A stretch of 64,000 bases of DNA from Nemertoderma westbladi (taxonomy: Eukaryota; Xenacoelomorpha; Nemertodermatida; Nemertodermatidae). Shown in pieces: positions 20,337-31,200 of this stretch. The translations under genes were made by a program, and so were the position numbers. Location: NCBI GenBank assembly GCA_032718475.1, contig JAUCBJ010008187.1, positions 1 to 64,000 on the forward strand, read 5' to 3'. A model generated the notes under the pieces. That model did no database searches, had not been told where the DNA came from, and saw nothing but the letters and a program-made list of their open reading frames with translations. Position 1 is the first letter of the stretch. Each line of letters begins with the position of its first letter.

Positions 20337-21705
20337 AGTCACGAGCATTAAGATAAATCGTGCCAGTAGTGGAGAGGATGGTGTCCCCCCAGAGGTTTTT
20401 AAAATACCCGAGATTATGGAGCTCATTTACCCCATCATAATAGACATGTACAGAACGAAGAGAATCCCACAAGAAGACTTTGTGTTTCGCCAGCCCCCTA
20501 ATATATATACTCATATTCAACAATGTAGCGGCAACACCAAGTCGCTGACCTGGTTTGCGTCCTGATTTATAATATTTTTTAATAAGTACTATTGATTTTA
20601 AAATAAGAAAACCATCGCCCTGACTATTTCTATATACCTTAGACGAGATTAATTAAATTGTATTTATAGTTTTACTAATTAATTGTGCTTATAGCTTACT
20701 GTACGTGATACCAAAACTCGGTGTAATAAAATTAATATATATATATTTACCCCATCATAGTAGATATGTACGTGTACGGAAGAAGGAAGGGAGTCCAATG
20801 AAAACAAATAAGTTCCCAAGAAGGGCAACCTAACACTATGCATCATTTCGTGTTATCTCGTTAATCTCGATTGCTGCAAAACAATGGAATTCTTAAATCG
20901 CATCAGGGATCCCATTGAGAGACAGCTACGTGGAAATCAGAATGGGTTCTGTAAAGGTCGTGTGACGATGGATCCCATTCTGGCACTTAGAAGGTTAATT
21001 GAATTGAAAGTTATCAAAATGAAAGACAGACATCTGGCTGTTATCGTTGCTGAATTGTTCAAGGCCTTCGATTCAGTCTCTCGCTCACGTAAGTTCACCA
21101 TACTTTCATGGGATTCCTGATGAAATTATTGCAGCAATCAGATCAGTATACGATGGTTCGACAACATTTGTGTCTACTGTTGACGGTGACACAGAACCAT
21201 TTGAAGTGTTATGGGGCGTTCTCCAGGGAGACATACTTGCACCATTCTTGTTCATAATTGTGGTTGACTATGTTCTACGCATGTCCTTAGATCATCATAA
21301 TGATGATGGGGTGATGATAACTCCACCTACTGGCTCCAGAAGTCGAGGAAATCCTGCCAAGTACCTAACTGATCTAGACTTTGCTGATGACTTAGGAGTA
21401 CTCTCAGAATCACTAGATGGATCCCAATGGCTCCTCAGGTCATTAGAACAAGCTGCTCTAGCATTGGTTTATTTGTTAACTCCAAGAAAACCACAATAAT
21501 TTTGACTTTTAACTTAGAAAGTCCTCAGGCTGTTCGTAATGCATAAGCTTAAAGGATGGTGTGCTTGAACATGTGGACAACTTCTGTACCATGGATCCGG
21601 AAGTCAGATGAGGACCTTCGAGTATGTAAGGGAAAAGCTAGAGTAGCATTGAAGGGCCTTTGCAGTATTTGGAAGTCACATAGAATTCATCGGAAACTTA
21701 AGGTC
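20337..21705 (+). pseudogene. Degraded LINE family A copy, 5' portion
   Basis: The copy starts with gagcattaagataaatcgtg (compare 311-330) and runs to about 20474. It is interrupted by AT-rich sequence, resumes at about 20751 and continues to 21705. Reverse transcriptase segments NGFCKGRVTMDPILALRR, AELFKAFDSVSRSR, LQGDILAPFLF and LDFADDLGVLSES are readable but in different frames, so at least two frameshifts and several indels have accumulated. It breaks off at cggaaacttaaggtc and its C-terminal segment resumes at 25081, with a different LINE between. The phrase ttaccccatcata is present at both sides of the 20475-20750 interruption. Confidence 0.75.
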
Positions 21706-23750
21706 ACTCTAAGGTGCCCTAAACGTCACTCTAAGAAGAAACGTATGAACCATCGTAACTGGAGAGTAAATAGAACAATTGCCATAGATGACATGGGCCA
21801 AACAAAGGAGAGCTTAGAGAAATCTCGTAAACTTGGGATTGCTCAAGGTTGGAAAAAAGATGTACATTGTCAGTATTACCTAAGCTATACTAAAGACAAA
21901 CGTGAATACCAAAAACTAGAATCCCAATCAGAGCGATCCTTATACATGCTCCATATTAATAGTCTTGCAGATTCATGCTCTTCAAAACCTAACAAATTCT
22001 GGAGACTAATAAAACAGCCACAAATTAACACGATAATCTCTGATACAAACCTGGGGAGACTCCATAATGAATACAAAGCAGCATTTAATAATGGAAATGG
22101 AGTAGTAGGAAATGACAAAGACAATGAATTATACAGCAATTATTGTACATGACGCGAAAGTACCAAACAATTCCCCAGTACAGGCACATAAGATCGTTAC
22201 ACCTATTGAAATCGAGAAATCACTCGCAGCACTGCACTCCAAAAAAGCTGCCGATGGCCACAATTTAAGAGTAGAATGTTTCAAGCACGCTAATAGTGAA
22301 GTCCTGCATGAATATATCTGTAAAATTTTCAATTCGATACGAAATTCTGGTATATGCCCACCCAGCATGTGCTTGAGTCTTCTGACACCAGTACCGAAGA
22401 CACAGCGACAGAATGAAAACTTTGCTTGCATCTACCAAATATCGAGGAATCTCCATTATAACCACCATTGCTAAGCTATGGGAGCATACCTTACTACCGG
22501 AACTGTATATACTCCAACTTCTGTCTTTCAACTGGGGTATAAGAAACTGATTAGTTCTGGAACTGCACATACTTAAAGTGATAGTTTAATTAAGCACTTC
22601 AACAATGGTAACTCTGAGATATATGCAATGTCCATAGACTTAAGTTGTGCCTTTGATAGAGTTGACTATAACAAACTATTCAAAAAGTTATCTGAAACTG
22701 AATTGGATTTAGGCCTTATAAAAATGCTGCATTCCTACTACTCAAGTTCTTTAGCTCTCCTAAAGAATGGGAACTATCTAGTAAATGATGCTATCCCTCT
22801 CATGTCTGGTGTGAGACAAGATGGTGTACCGTCAACGATTATATTCAATTTATACCTATATAAACTAATTGAAACACTGGTAAAAGGTAAACTTGGGATT
22901 CATGTAAATGACATATCTTACTGCATTGTATGCTATCCAGGTGACATAATTCTTTTGGCCAAAATAAAATCTGACTTATAAAAGATGATATCAATTTGCA
23001 TGGACTATTTCGAATCACACAACCTAGCAATGAATGCCAAAAAATCTCATGTTTTACATATTGACATACGTGGACATACAATCCTGAACAGCTAAATAAA
23101 CCTTGGCAAAAATTCAATATCCTCAATGTACTGTAGCTACATGGGACTGCCACTTCCCGCCACACCAAAGAACTTAAACCAACATTTCATCTCAAAGACA
23201 TGGACTTCCGTGAACAAAGTATATAGTAGAGGGCTTGCTACAGACAGCGTAATAATAATAATAATAATAATACATTTATTTATCAGCGCCTATTCAAATT
23301 AATTAAAAAGTGCTCTAGGCGCAAACCATAGACTTTAGACAGCGTACCACTGGAAATTACAGCCAAGATATGGAGGCACATCTGTCATCCCTCAATATTA
23401 TATGGATGTTATATTATCTCTCAGCTAGATTCAAAACAATAATATCAACACAAATACGAAAAGCAATGCGAAATGCGGCCAGAGTGGGCAACTGTGTATA
23501 CGAAACACTGTTCTGCATGAACTCTTCTCAACCATTGACATAGAACGATATATATTAACCTAGAACGATGCCGTATGATATATAGTCTGTTTAATTGCAA
23601 CAACAAATCGATTAATTATTTATTCACGAATGCATTAACGATGCACGTAAGTGGATTACGGAGATGCTCCATATATTCAAAATACCAAATATCAGCATGG
23701 AAGAAAATTTGCCAACATTATCATCGCTCTCAGTGCATTCCTATAATATT
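21706..23750 (+). pseudogene. Reverse transcriptase polyprotein of LINE family C (broken)
   Basis: Frames at about 21720-22152, 22112-22474, 22628-22981 and 22990-23250 together cover the pre-RT linker (NRTIAIDDMGQTKESLEKSR, SKPNKFWRLIKQP), RT motif 0/1 (LHSKKAADGHNLRVE), the YRGISIITTIAKLWE region in a shifted frame, motif A (MSIDLSCAFDRVDYNKLF), motif B (MSGVRQDGVPSTIIFNLYL) and a motif C that reads YPGDI instead of the catalytic YADD. The general layout resembles CR1/L2/jockey-like elements. It is dead: frameshifts, an internal stop and loss of the catalytic aspartate are all visible. A small insertion at 23252-23336 also interrupts it. Confidence 0.75.
23252..23336. mobile_element. 85-bp SINE-like insertion with 10-bp target duplication
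   Basis: The insert starts with (TAA)n, continues with aatacatttatttatcagcg and aaaagtgctctaggcgc, and is flanked by agacagcgta at 23242-23251 and 23337-23346. The host LINE reading continues on the other side. Short elements with a (TAA)n end, an ACATTTATTTAT phrase and an AGCGC core are widespread in invertebrate genomes. From the (TAA)n position, the insert is probably in reverse orientation relative to the window. Confidence 0.7.
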
Positions 23751-23756
23751 AAAAAC

Positions 23757-24003
23757 ACAACACGGCTGCACAAACAGCAACTGCGACACAACACGGCTGC
23801 ACAAACAGCAACTGCGACACAACACGGCTGCACAAACAGCAACTGCTGGCAACACGGCTGCACAAACAGCAACTGCTGGCAACACGGCTGCACAAACAGC
23901 AACTGCTGGCAACACGGCTGCACAAACAGCAACTGCTGGCAACACGGCTGCACAAACAGCAACTGCGACACAACACGGCTGCACAAAGTGCAACTGCGGG
24001 CAA
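23757..24003. repeat. 30-bp minisatellite, about 8 copies
   Basis: Unit contains acacggctgcacaaacagca followed by actgcgacac or actgctggca. Five central units carry tggca and the outer ones cgacac. Because 30 is a multiple of three, all three + frames and three - frames stay open, which yields several false open frames of about 90-157 codons. It sits in the 3' part of LINE family C. Confidence 0.85.
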
Positions 24004-24744
24004 CCCCCATGACAATAAAGGATCAATACCAATTCTATTACGTCTTCAACATTCTCCAAAAATTTACAGTCCCACACTATATTCTTCACAGTAATCTTGA
24101 GGAAACATTTGGGTATCACCACGGGAACTTTCGTTAATTCTACTATAGTTCTACCATTGTTAGGTTAAAGTGCTGTTGGTTTGTTCTACTTAATTCTGTT
24201 GTTTTATTATATTTTACCCGGGTTGAGTAGAATCCACCATCATGTAGTTCATTACCTCTACTGTAAATATTTATATCGCTAAGGAATTAATTTTATAACT
24301 AATCTACTTTTGTGGAGCTTTATAATATTCGTACGTACCCGGAAAGCCTGAGACCGAGAATTGGGGAAATTAAACATATCATTATATTTTTTGGTGCTTA
24401 ATTTTATTTATGGCAATATATACCTACGTACATATCTACTTTCTCGAATCCCCACACCATACCAATGGACACAACATTGCAATTACTATTTGGTGCATAT
24501 TTTATGAATGGCGTCGACGTTATCTTTAATGATCAATCTTTAATCTTACCATACTACCGGTACTCTCGCGTGCTTTAATCTTACCATACTACCGGTACTC
24601 TCGCGTGCTTCAATCATATATTTATTTTAACCTGACAGACCCTTTTATTTTGACAAATGGGCCTATTCTGTAACATTTGTAATCAGGATTTTTATCAACC
24701 CTGTTTGTAATTTACTGGCACAAATAATGTAAACCTGATATTTT

Positions 24745-25003
24745 CAGATAGGGGGGGAAACTGGACGCAATAAAAATTCATTCCTCTCCAGGGGAAATTC
24801 GACGCAAATAACAGCTGATTACTCCCAAAAATAAAACTGTATCCTGTTCTATTGCATTTAGTTGATTGTTTTGGTTAAAATAACGTGCCACTGTAACCTG
24901 CTCCTTTCCTTAAATTGAGAATTTAACATTGAGGCGGGATATTAATTCGCCAAGGCGGGTTTTGCGTCGAATTCCCCCCCCCCCCCCCCCCCCCCTGTCT
25001 CGA
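24745..25003 (+). repeat. Dispersed repeat ending in poly-C ('ctccagggg ... poly-C' family)
   Basis: The block contains ctccaggggaaattcgacgc, gttttggttaaaataacgtg, ccactgtaacctgctccttt, gcgggatattaattcgccaa and ends in about 28 C followed by tgtctc. The second half is nearly identical to 33915-34062, and a diverged copy of the first half is at 6850-6990. There are no coding frames. A 20-odd base poly-C at the same place in two copies is a fixed feature of the family. Confidence 0.7.
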
Positions 25004-25080
25004 TATTATAAATTTCGATTCGCCAGACCATTTGAAATATAGCCGCCGGTGGCGTAAAGTCCTGATAATGAAATGAAATA

Positions 25081-25350
25081 AAGGTCCGATTATGACTGCT
25101 GCTCTAGTAGTACCATTACTCTTTATGGGAAGTCCATGTTGGGCTCTAACTGCTGAGGCCACCAACTCTCTGGATGGCACATTCACAAGAATGTTGTCAA
25201 GTACAATGCACAGCACATGTCTCCAAACATCGACACTATATAACATTTTACTGTCTCATCCCCCCCCCCCCCCTCCCTTCCCCCATGCTTGACACTTGAA
25301 TAAAGCCGCCTCTGCTTCGCAGTACATTGCTTTCGCCGTGAAGACCGTGA
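25081..25350 (+). pseudogene. Degraded LINE family A C-terminal fragment (continuation of 20337-21705)
   Basis: The sequence aaggtccgattatgactgct and the peptide GSPCWALTAEATNSLDGTFT match the family A segment at 2385-2480. It then has deletions (tacgccgggttcattg is missing), a 14-base poly-C insertion at about 25261, and a degraded GHCFRRED region at about 25310-25345. It is non-functional. Confidence 0.72.
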
Positions 25351-25799
25351 AAGTCAATTTACGTACAGTAGGTGGACTTTACTATATTGTGAACGATATA
25401 GCGATTAGAGCTAAGAATTTATCGCCAAAAGCTTATCTCTTATCGCTCATCTATTATGTCTCAATTAATTGTGAACCAGCATTAAAACAGGGTTCCAGCC
25501 GGGTACCAACATCTGATGGGTACAGCCAATGGAACATTTCACAAATTTTCATAGAAGGCTTGTACAATATATTGATAAATTGGTTGCTTCAGATGTTATT
25601 TATTAGGTTAGCTGACGCTGACAGTGTATTAGGTACATTAATTAATTAATTAATTAATTATAAATAAAAAATTAATAATAAAAAAATTTAATTAATAAAA
25701 AATAGCATAAAACATTAGTAAAATAATAGCTACAGCATCTCCGCCTGGAAAGAAATCCCTTAAGACATCCAAACAAAGTATAGCACCGGCATCTTCCTC

Positions 25800-26106
25800 T
25801 GTGCATCAGCTTTGCAGAGGAAAACAAAAGTCCCGCTGGCGCGCGCCTAATTATCAGTCTCTTCAATCGTTATATTCCAAAGGACTTTGGAGTGAGCAGC
25901 ATGGAATTCAATTGTTTCGAAATAAAATGCCACGCAACAAGTTTGAATCAATGTTGCGCATTTTCCGATTTGATTACAAGAGTAGTTAGTAGATCAGAAT
26001 GTTCAAGTGACAGGTTTTCCCATATTCGTGAGATGTTTGTCAGTAATTGTCCATCAAAATACTCTGTAATATTTTCCGCCTATACATCGGCGGATAGATA
26101 TACGTA
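25800..26106 (+). pseudogene. piggyBac-type transposase fragment, frameshifted
   Basis: Two overlapping frames read FRNKMPRNKFESMLRIFRFD and then DRFSHIREMFVSNCPSKYS. This matches the conserved block of piggyBac (DDE_Tnp_1_7) transposases, in which MSRNRFE-x-ILRFLRFD is followed by a D-x-x-x-PIR-x-x-F-x-x-F-x-x-NC segment. A frameshift and a stop (about 25986-25990) separate the two parts, and the catalytic DDE residues are not present. An assignment by eye from two short blocks. Confidence 0.6.
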
Positions 26107-26482
26107 GATATACTGCCATTATAACTACGCAATGTCTCGGAACTGTGCAAGTCATGTGTTTAAGAATGTAGTCAATGCAGTTCTCGTTTTCATTCTATTC
26201 CTCGTTGCACTCGTCCTGTTTTATCTGAAAATATTTTTTTCCCAAACATAGACAGACAGCCGCCCTGTATAACAATTTAAAGTCTTCAAAACTGTGTCAG
26301 TAATTCCAACTTCTAACATATATCTGTGTGTCAAAAAGAGACACTTAGCCTTTCCAGTAATATGTAAAAATATCGGCATTTCTAGTGTTAATTATGACTC
26401 TGCTAAGTTGTAATCAACAAAAATAATAAAAATTGCAATAGAAACCACATTATTTTTATTATTATTCATATCCACATACTGT

Positions 26483-27905
26483 AGGTTATCAGTTTGGTGA
26501 GCTCCGCCCTGGGAGTTACCAGTTTGGTGAGCTCCATCCTGGACGTTACCAGTTTGGTGAGCTCCATCCTGGAGGTTATCATTTTGGTGAGCTCCAACCT
26601 GGAGGTTACCAGTTTGGTGAGCTCCACCCTGGGGGTTACCAGTTTGGTGAGCTCCATCCTGGAGGTTACCAGTTTGGTGAACTCCAACCTGGAAGTTACC
26701 AGTTTGGCGAGCTCCAACCTGGAGGTTACCAGTTTGGTGAGCTCCAACCTGGAGGTTACCAGTTTGGTGAACTCCATCCTGGAGGTTACCAGTTTGGTGA
26801 GGTCCAACCTGGAGGTAACCAGTTTGGTGAACTCCATCCTGGAGGTTATCATTTTGGTGAGCTCCAACCTGGAGGTTACCAGTTTGGTGAGCTCCACCCT
26901 GGGGGTTACCAGTTTGGTGAGCTCCATCCTGGAGGTTACCAGTTTGGTGAACTCCAACCTGGAAGTTACCAGTTTGGCGAGCTCCAACCTGGAGGTTACC
27001 AGTTTGGTGAGCTCCAACCTGGAGGTTACCAGTTTGGTGAACTCCATCCTGGAGGTTACCAGTTTGGTGAGGTCCAACCTGGAGGTAACCAGTTTGGTGA
27101 ACTCCATCCTGGAGGTTACCAGTTTGGTGAGGTCCAACCTGGAGGTTACCAGTTTGGTGAGCTCCATCCTGGAGGTTATCATTTTGGTGAGCTCCAACCT
27201 GGAGGTTACCAGTTTGGTGAGCTCCAACCTGGAGGTTACCAGTTTGGTGTGCTCCAACCTGGAGGTTACCAGTTTGGTGTGCTCCAACCTGGTGGTTACC
27301 AGTTTGGTGAGCTCCAACCTGGAGGTTACCAGTTTGGTGAGCTCCAACCTGGAGGTTACCAGTTTGGTGAGGTCCAACCTGGAGGTAACCAGTTTGGTGT
27401 GCTCCAACCTGGAGGTTACCAGTTTGGTGAGCTCCAACCTGGAGGTTACCAGTTTGGTGAGCTCCATCCTGGAGGTTACCAGTTTGGTGAGCTCCATCCT
27501 GGACGTTACCAGTTTGGTGAGCTCCAACCTGGAGGTTACCAGTTTGGTGAGCTCCAACCTGGCTGGAGGTTACCAGTTTGATGGGCTCCATCCTGGAGGT
27601 TACCAGTTTGGTGAGCTCCAACCGGGAGGTTACCAGTTTGGTGAGCTCCAACCTGGAGGTTAACAGTTTGGTGAGCTCCAACCTGGCTGGAGGTTACCAG
27701 TTTGATGGGCTCCATCCTGGAGGTTACCAGTTTGGTGAGCTCCAACCGGGAGGTTACCAGTTTGGTGAGCTCCAACCTGGCTGGAGGTTACCAGTTTGAT
27801 GGGCTCCATCCTGGAGGTTACCAGTTTGGTGAGCTCCAACCGGGAGGTTACCAGTTTGGTGAGCTCCAACCTGGAGGTTACCAGTTTGGTGAGCTCCAAC
27901 CTAAA
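26483..27905. repeat. 30-bp minisatellite, about 47 copies, open in several frames
   Basis: The unit contains ggaggttaccagtttggtga followed by gctccaacct. Substitutions at the same positions (a/c/t in caacct, catcct, caccct; tgtgctcc versus tgagctcc) recur in blocks. A larger block of roughly 300 bp is seen twice (about 26575-26820 and about 26845-27085), and three 94-bp-type blocks with a ctggctggagg junction occur at 27560, 27685 and 27780. The period is ten codons, so the + strand reads GGYQFGELQP and the - strand reads VGAHQTGNLQ for hundreds of codons. Coding status is undecided; see findings. Confidence 0.9.
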
Positions 27906-28289
27906 GATAAATCATGGATTTACAGAACGGCAGGTTGATGAATGGTACCACTGCACTAAGGCTCATCTTACTTCGTGGCTCGCCCCACATCAAAATGCAA
28001 TGTCTGCGAACAAACACGTTAGCAATTTAATTTGTGTCAAATACCATTTATCACCCAATTCTACCCAATCCTTTTATGAAAGTTTTATGCGTAGTGGAGC
28101 AAAGTGAATGGAGTTTTGCCTAATTTTCTTAGTTTGCGGTGTTTCTCGGTGTTTCAAATAAATATCAAGTTTGCTTTCGTTCATAGCTCTGGGGATGATA
28201 TTTTGGTAAGGTACTGATGGTATAATGCAGGTTGGATATTTAAGGTGTCACAGAGGGATCATATTAATGTTTTATTGCTGGTTGATCGA

Positions 28290-31200
28290 TTATTGACCTG
28301 CAAATGGTTCCTCGTGTGATTGTAATATATCAGGTTTATATTCTGGATGATCGGTTACAGGTTGATTGTCTAATTGGACTGTAAGAGGGGGGTCATCTGG
28401 ATGATTGGTTACAGGTTGATTGTCTAATTGGACTGTCATGGATAAATTATCAGATAGTAGGATTTCAGGTTGATCTTCTAATTGGATTGAGGCAGGATGA
28501 AAATTAGATTGTTCTTCAGAAGTCTGGCTGATATCCCCTTTTTCGAGTTGTTGTTTATTGCCATCGTCATCATCACCGCTTGTGCTTATTTCTCCTGACA
28601 TATCTAACTTTTCAGTTTGCTGATCATGTTCAGGTTTAGTTTTATCTGTTGAAATCTTGTTGTCCCCGGTGGCATCCAATGGTGATGGCTCAGGTGTTTT
28701 GATAGGTTTAAAAAATTCTTCACCCTCTGTCCCAGGTTTAGGGTAGCCTTTTTCTGTATTTATCCTTCTGTACATGGGTTCTTCTAATATCTCTCTAGCC
28801 TTCAAGGTTTTATTATGGTCCTTGCCAAACTTGTTAATAGCGATCATATATCCTTCGCGAAAATAATCAAAGGCCTTATTGTAATTTCCCGATTCTTCAT
28901 ATGCAATACCAGTATTCTGTGTAATTCGTGTCATTAGTATGCTATTGCGACCATAAACCTGTTCACAAGTTACCTCAGCCTGTTTATATTCTTCAATTTG
29001 ACGTTTGTTATCATTTGTTATCAATATTGCTTTCGTCATGAGGGCTTCTGCGAGTTCACCTGGACTGTTTAGATCTCTAAATATCGCAACTGCCTCTTCA
29101 GCTGCGGTGTTAGCTTTTTCTGCAGCATCTGCAGCACGTAGTTCTTCATTGCCGCCTCTTAAATTCCATCCTGACAAATGAAAACTATATGTCACTAACA
29201 ACCACCCCAGTTTTCGTTTTGATTCAACACTGCCCATGCACCTTCTTTGTTTAATAGCTTGTTTAACGTATGTGAATATTAATTTTATCTCAGGCAACTG
29301 ACTTCTGTACATATATTGGGCCATTTTGAGTTTTGTGTCCCGTGCTAGAACTAACGCTTCATTAATTTCTACAATGTACTCAACTCGTGATCCACATTGG
29401 CTTTCTTCGATTTTTAGTGCATTTTCAAGTACCTTAATGGCATCATCATGCATTCCAGCTTGAGATAGTATACAACCGATATACAAGTGTCTGGTGCATA
29501 GTTCTTCAGCAGTAGTATTGGTATTGTTGATTGAATATTCAAGTTTATCTTTGTATTTGTCGCCTACTTCTTCCATTGTGCATATCTTTTGCCAATACCA
29601 AAATAACTCACTGCTAAATGGGAATTTATACAACTCTTCAACTACCTCCCAATCAGTCAGAAATTCAATAAGATCGTTTGTTCGCCCAACTTGTACCAGG
29701 TGGAAGGGGAATTCCTCACATTTCCGCCTCAAATTGCCTTCGTTCTTGAAAAAGTCAGCCAATTTATTGTGCCAAAACCAAGAAACATGGGTTAGTACCT
29801 CTGTATTTTTCTCAAAGTACTTCATAGTAACAGCTTTATAAATTGATTGGTGGTAAAAATCCAGTCGCCCTTCTCCACTATTTCCAAAGGGGCGAAGAAA
29901 TGATTTTAGAGCTCGAAATACAACAGCCCACTTTGCAGCAGGGATGCTTTCATATTCATCATTCTTATTTACTTTGTCACTTGCTTCAAAGTCTTGTTTT
30001 TCTGGAATTTCTAGGGGTACTACCAAATCATCTTCATTTGCTAACAGGCGTAGTAATTCTGTTTCTAACAGACCCATTCTTGAAGCTTTCAAGAGACACA
30101 GTGTTGCCACAACCAGTTCTCCCCCATATTCTTCTTCAAAGCGATCTAATACCTGGATGATGAGATTTTCTAAGCCATCTGACATCTCATCAATCTTTTT
30201 TGTAACTTGGGTGAATTCACCAAACACTCTTAGTTCTTCACAAGCCATGCTCAACCACAGTGGATTTATTGATGCAGTCTTGTCCAATAATTTATCCATT
30301 TGCACATCTGTCAATAATTTATTGTATTGGCCCAGATTGTTTGACACCATGGTTTTCCGGCTCTCTCTGGATAATGAACTGATAGTTAATTCCACTGGGG
30401 AAGGAATACGTTTTTGTAAAGTTTTGTGTAGAGAAATATTGTTAATTAATGAAACAATCACTCTTACATTACTCGAAAGCTCTAGAGGTAGCCACGTAAA
30501 TTGTTCTTCTAAAGATTGTTCTGAAGAAAATTGATTTACTGCATCAATAATTACTATAACTTCATTTTCAATCGTTTTAGATGAGAGCAGAGCACATGCC
30601 ATTTGATACGTCTTCTCTTTATCTTGTGGCATTGCATTTGCAGATACAAATCCGGATTCTCTAAGCAATCTCTTCAACATTTCATCAATGTTTGATGCCC
30701 CTGGTGTGGCCCCTACAAAATGAAAGAATATTGTTTTCTCATCTGCTCCTCCTATAAGTGGTTTATATCGTTTTAGAACTTCATCTGTTATTTTAGCCAT
30801 TATTGAAGTTTTTCCCGAGCCTGGCCCACCAACTACCAACATTGGAACATGAGTGTGATCAGAATCAATATAAGCCAATACTTCATCTACTGTGGCTTCC
30901 CTCCCTATTACGTTGTGACTTCGAATGCTCAAGAAATTAACATGGTCTTGTTTTTGTTGTTCATATGGATCTTGTGGTTTGGTATCAACAGGATATTGAG
31001 TCGCAATACGTTGTTTGAAAAATTCTAAAACGACTGAGGCGAAATCTTCAAGCCCTTTTAAAGCGACTCTCTCCCTTTTGGAGTCGTAGGAGTCATATTG
31101 GCAGGTGTACATGTTCACTTGATCCTTTGGGAATCTACGGCGTAACATTTTTTTTAGTTTGTCTGTTTTCATCCTAACAAGAGACTCACTATCGATGAAT

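Larger units (their letters stand above)
21706..25080 (+). mobile_element. LINE family C insertion inside a family A copy
   Basis: The insertion separates family A sequence ending aaggtc (21700-21705) from family A sequence starting aaggtc (25081-25086). The hexamer looks like a short target duplication. The insert begins with coding sequence of an unrelated LINE and ends with a non-coding 3' part that includes a 30-bp minisatellite, a 'ctccagggg' repeat and a poly-C tract. The latter parts may be later insertions, so the insert as one event is an inference. Confidence 0.5.

Noticed and set aside
23575-24137. Cys-rich or Ala/Thr-rich small proteins (CTNSNCWQHG, AAQTATAGNT repeats)
   Set aside because: The frames are produced by a 30-bp minisatellite in the 3' part of a dead LINE.
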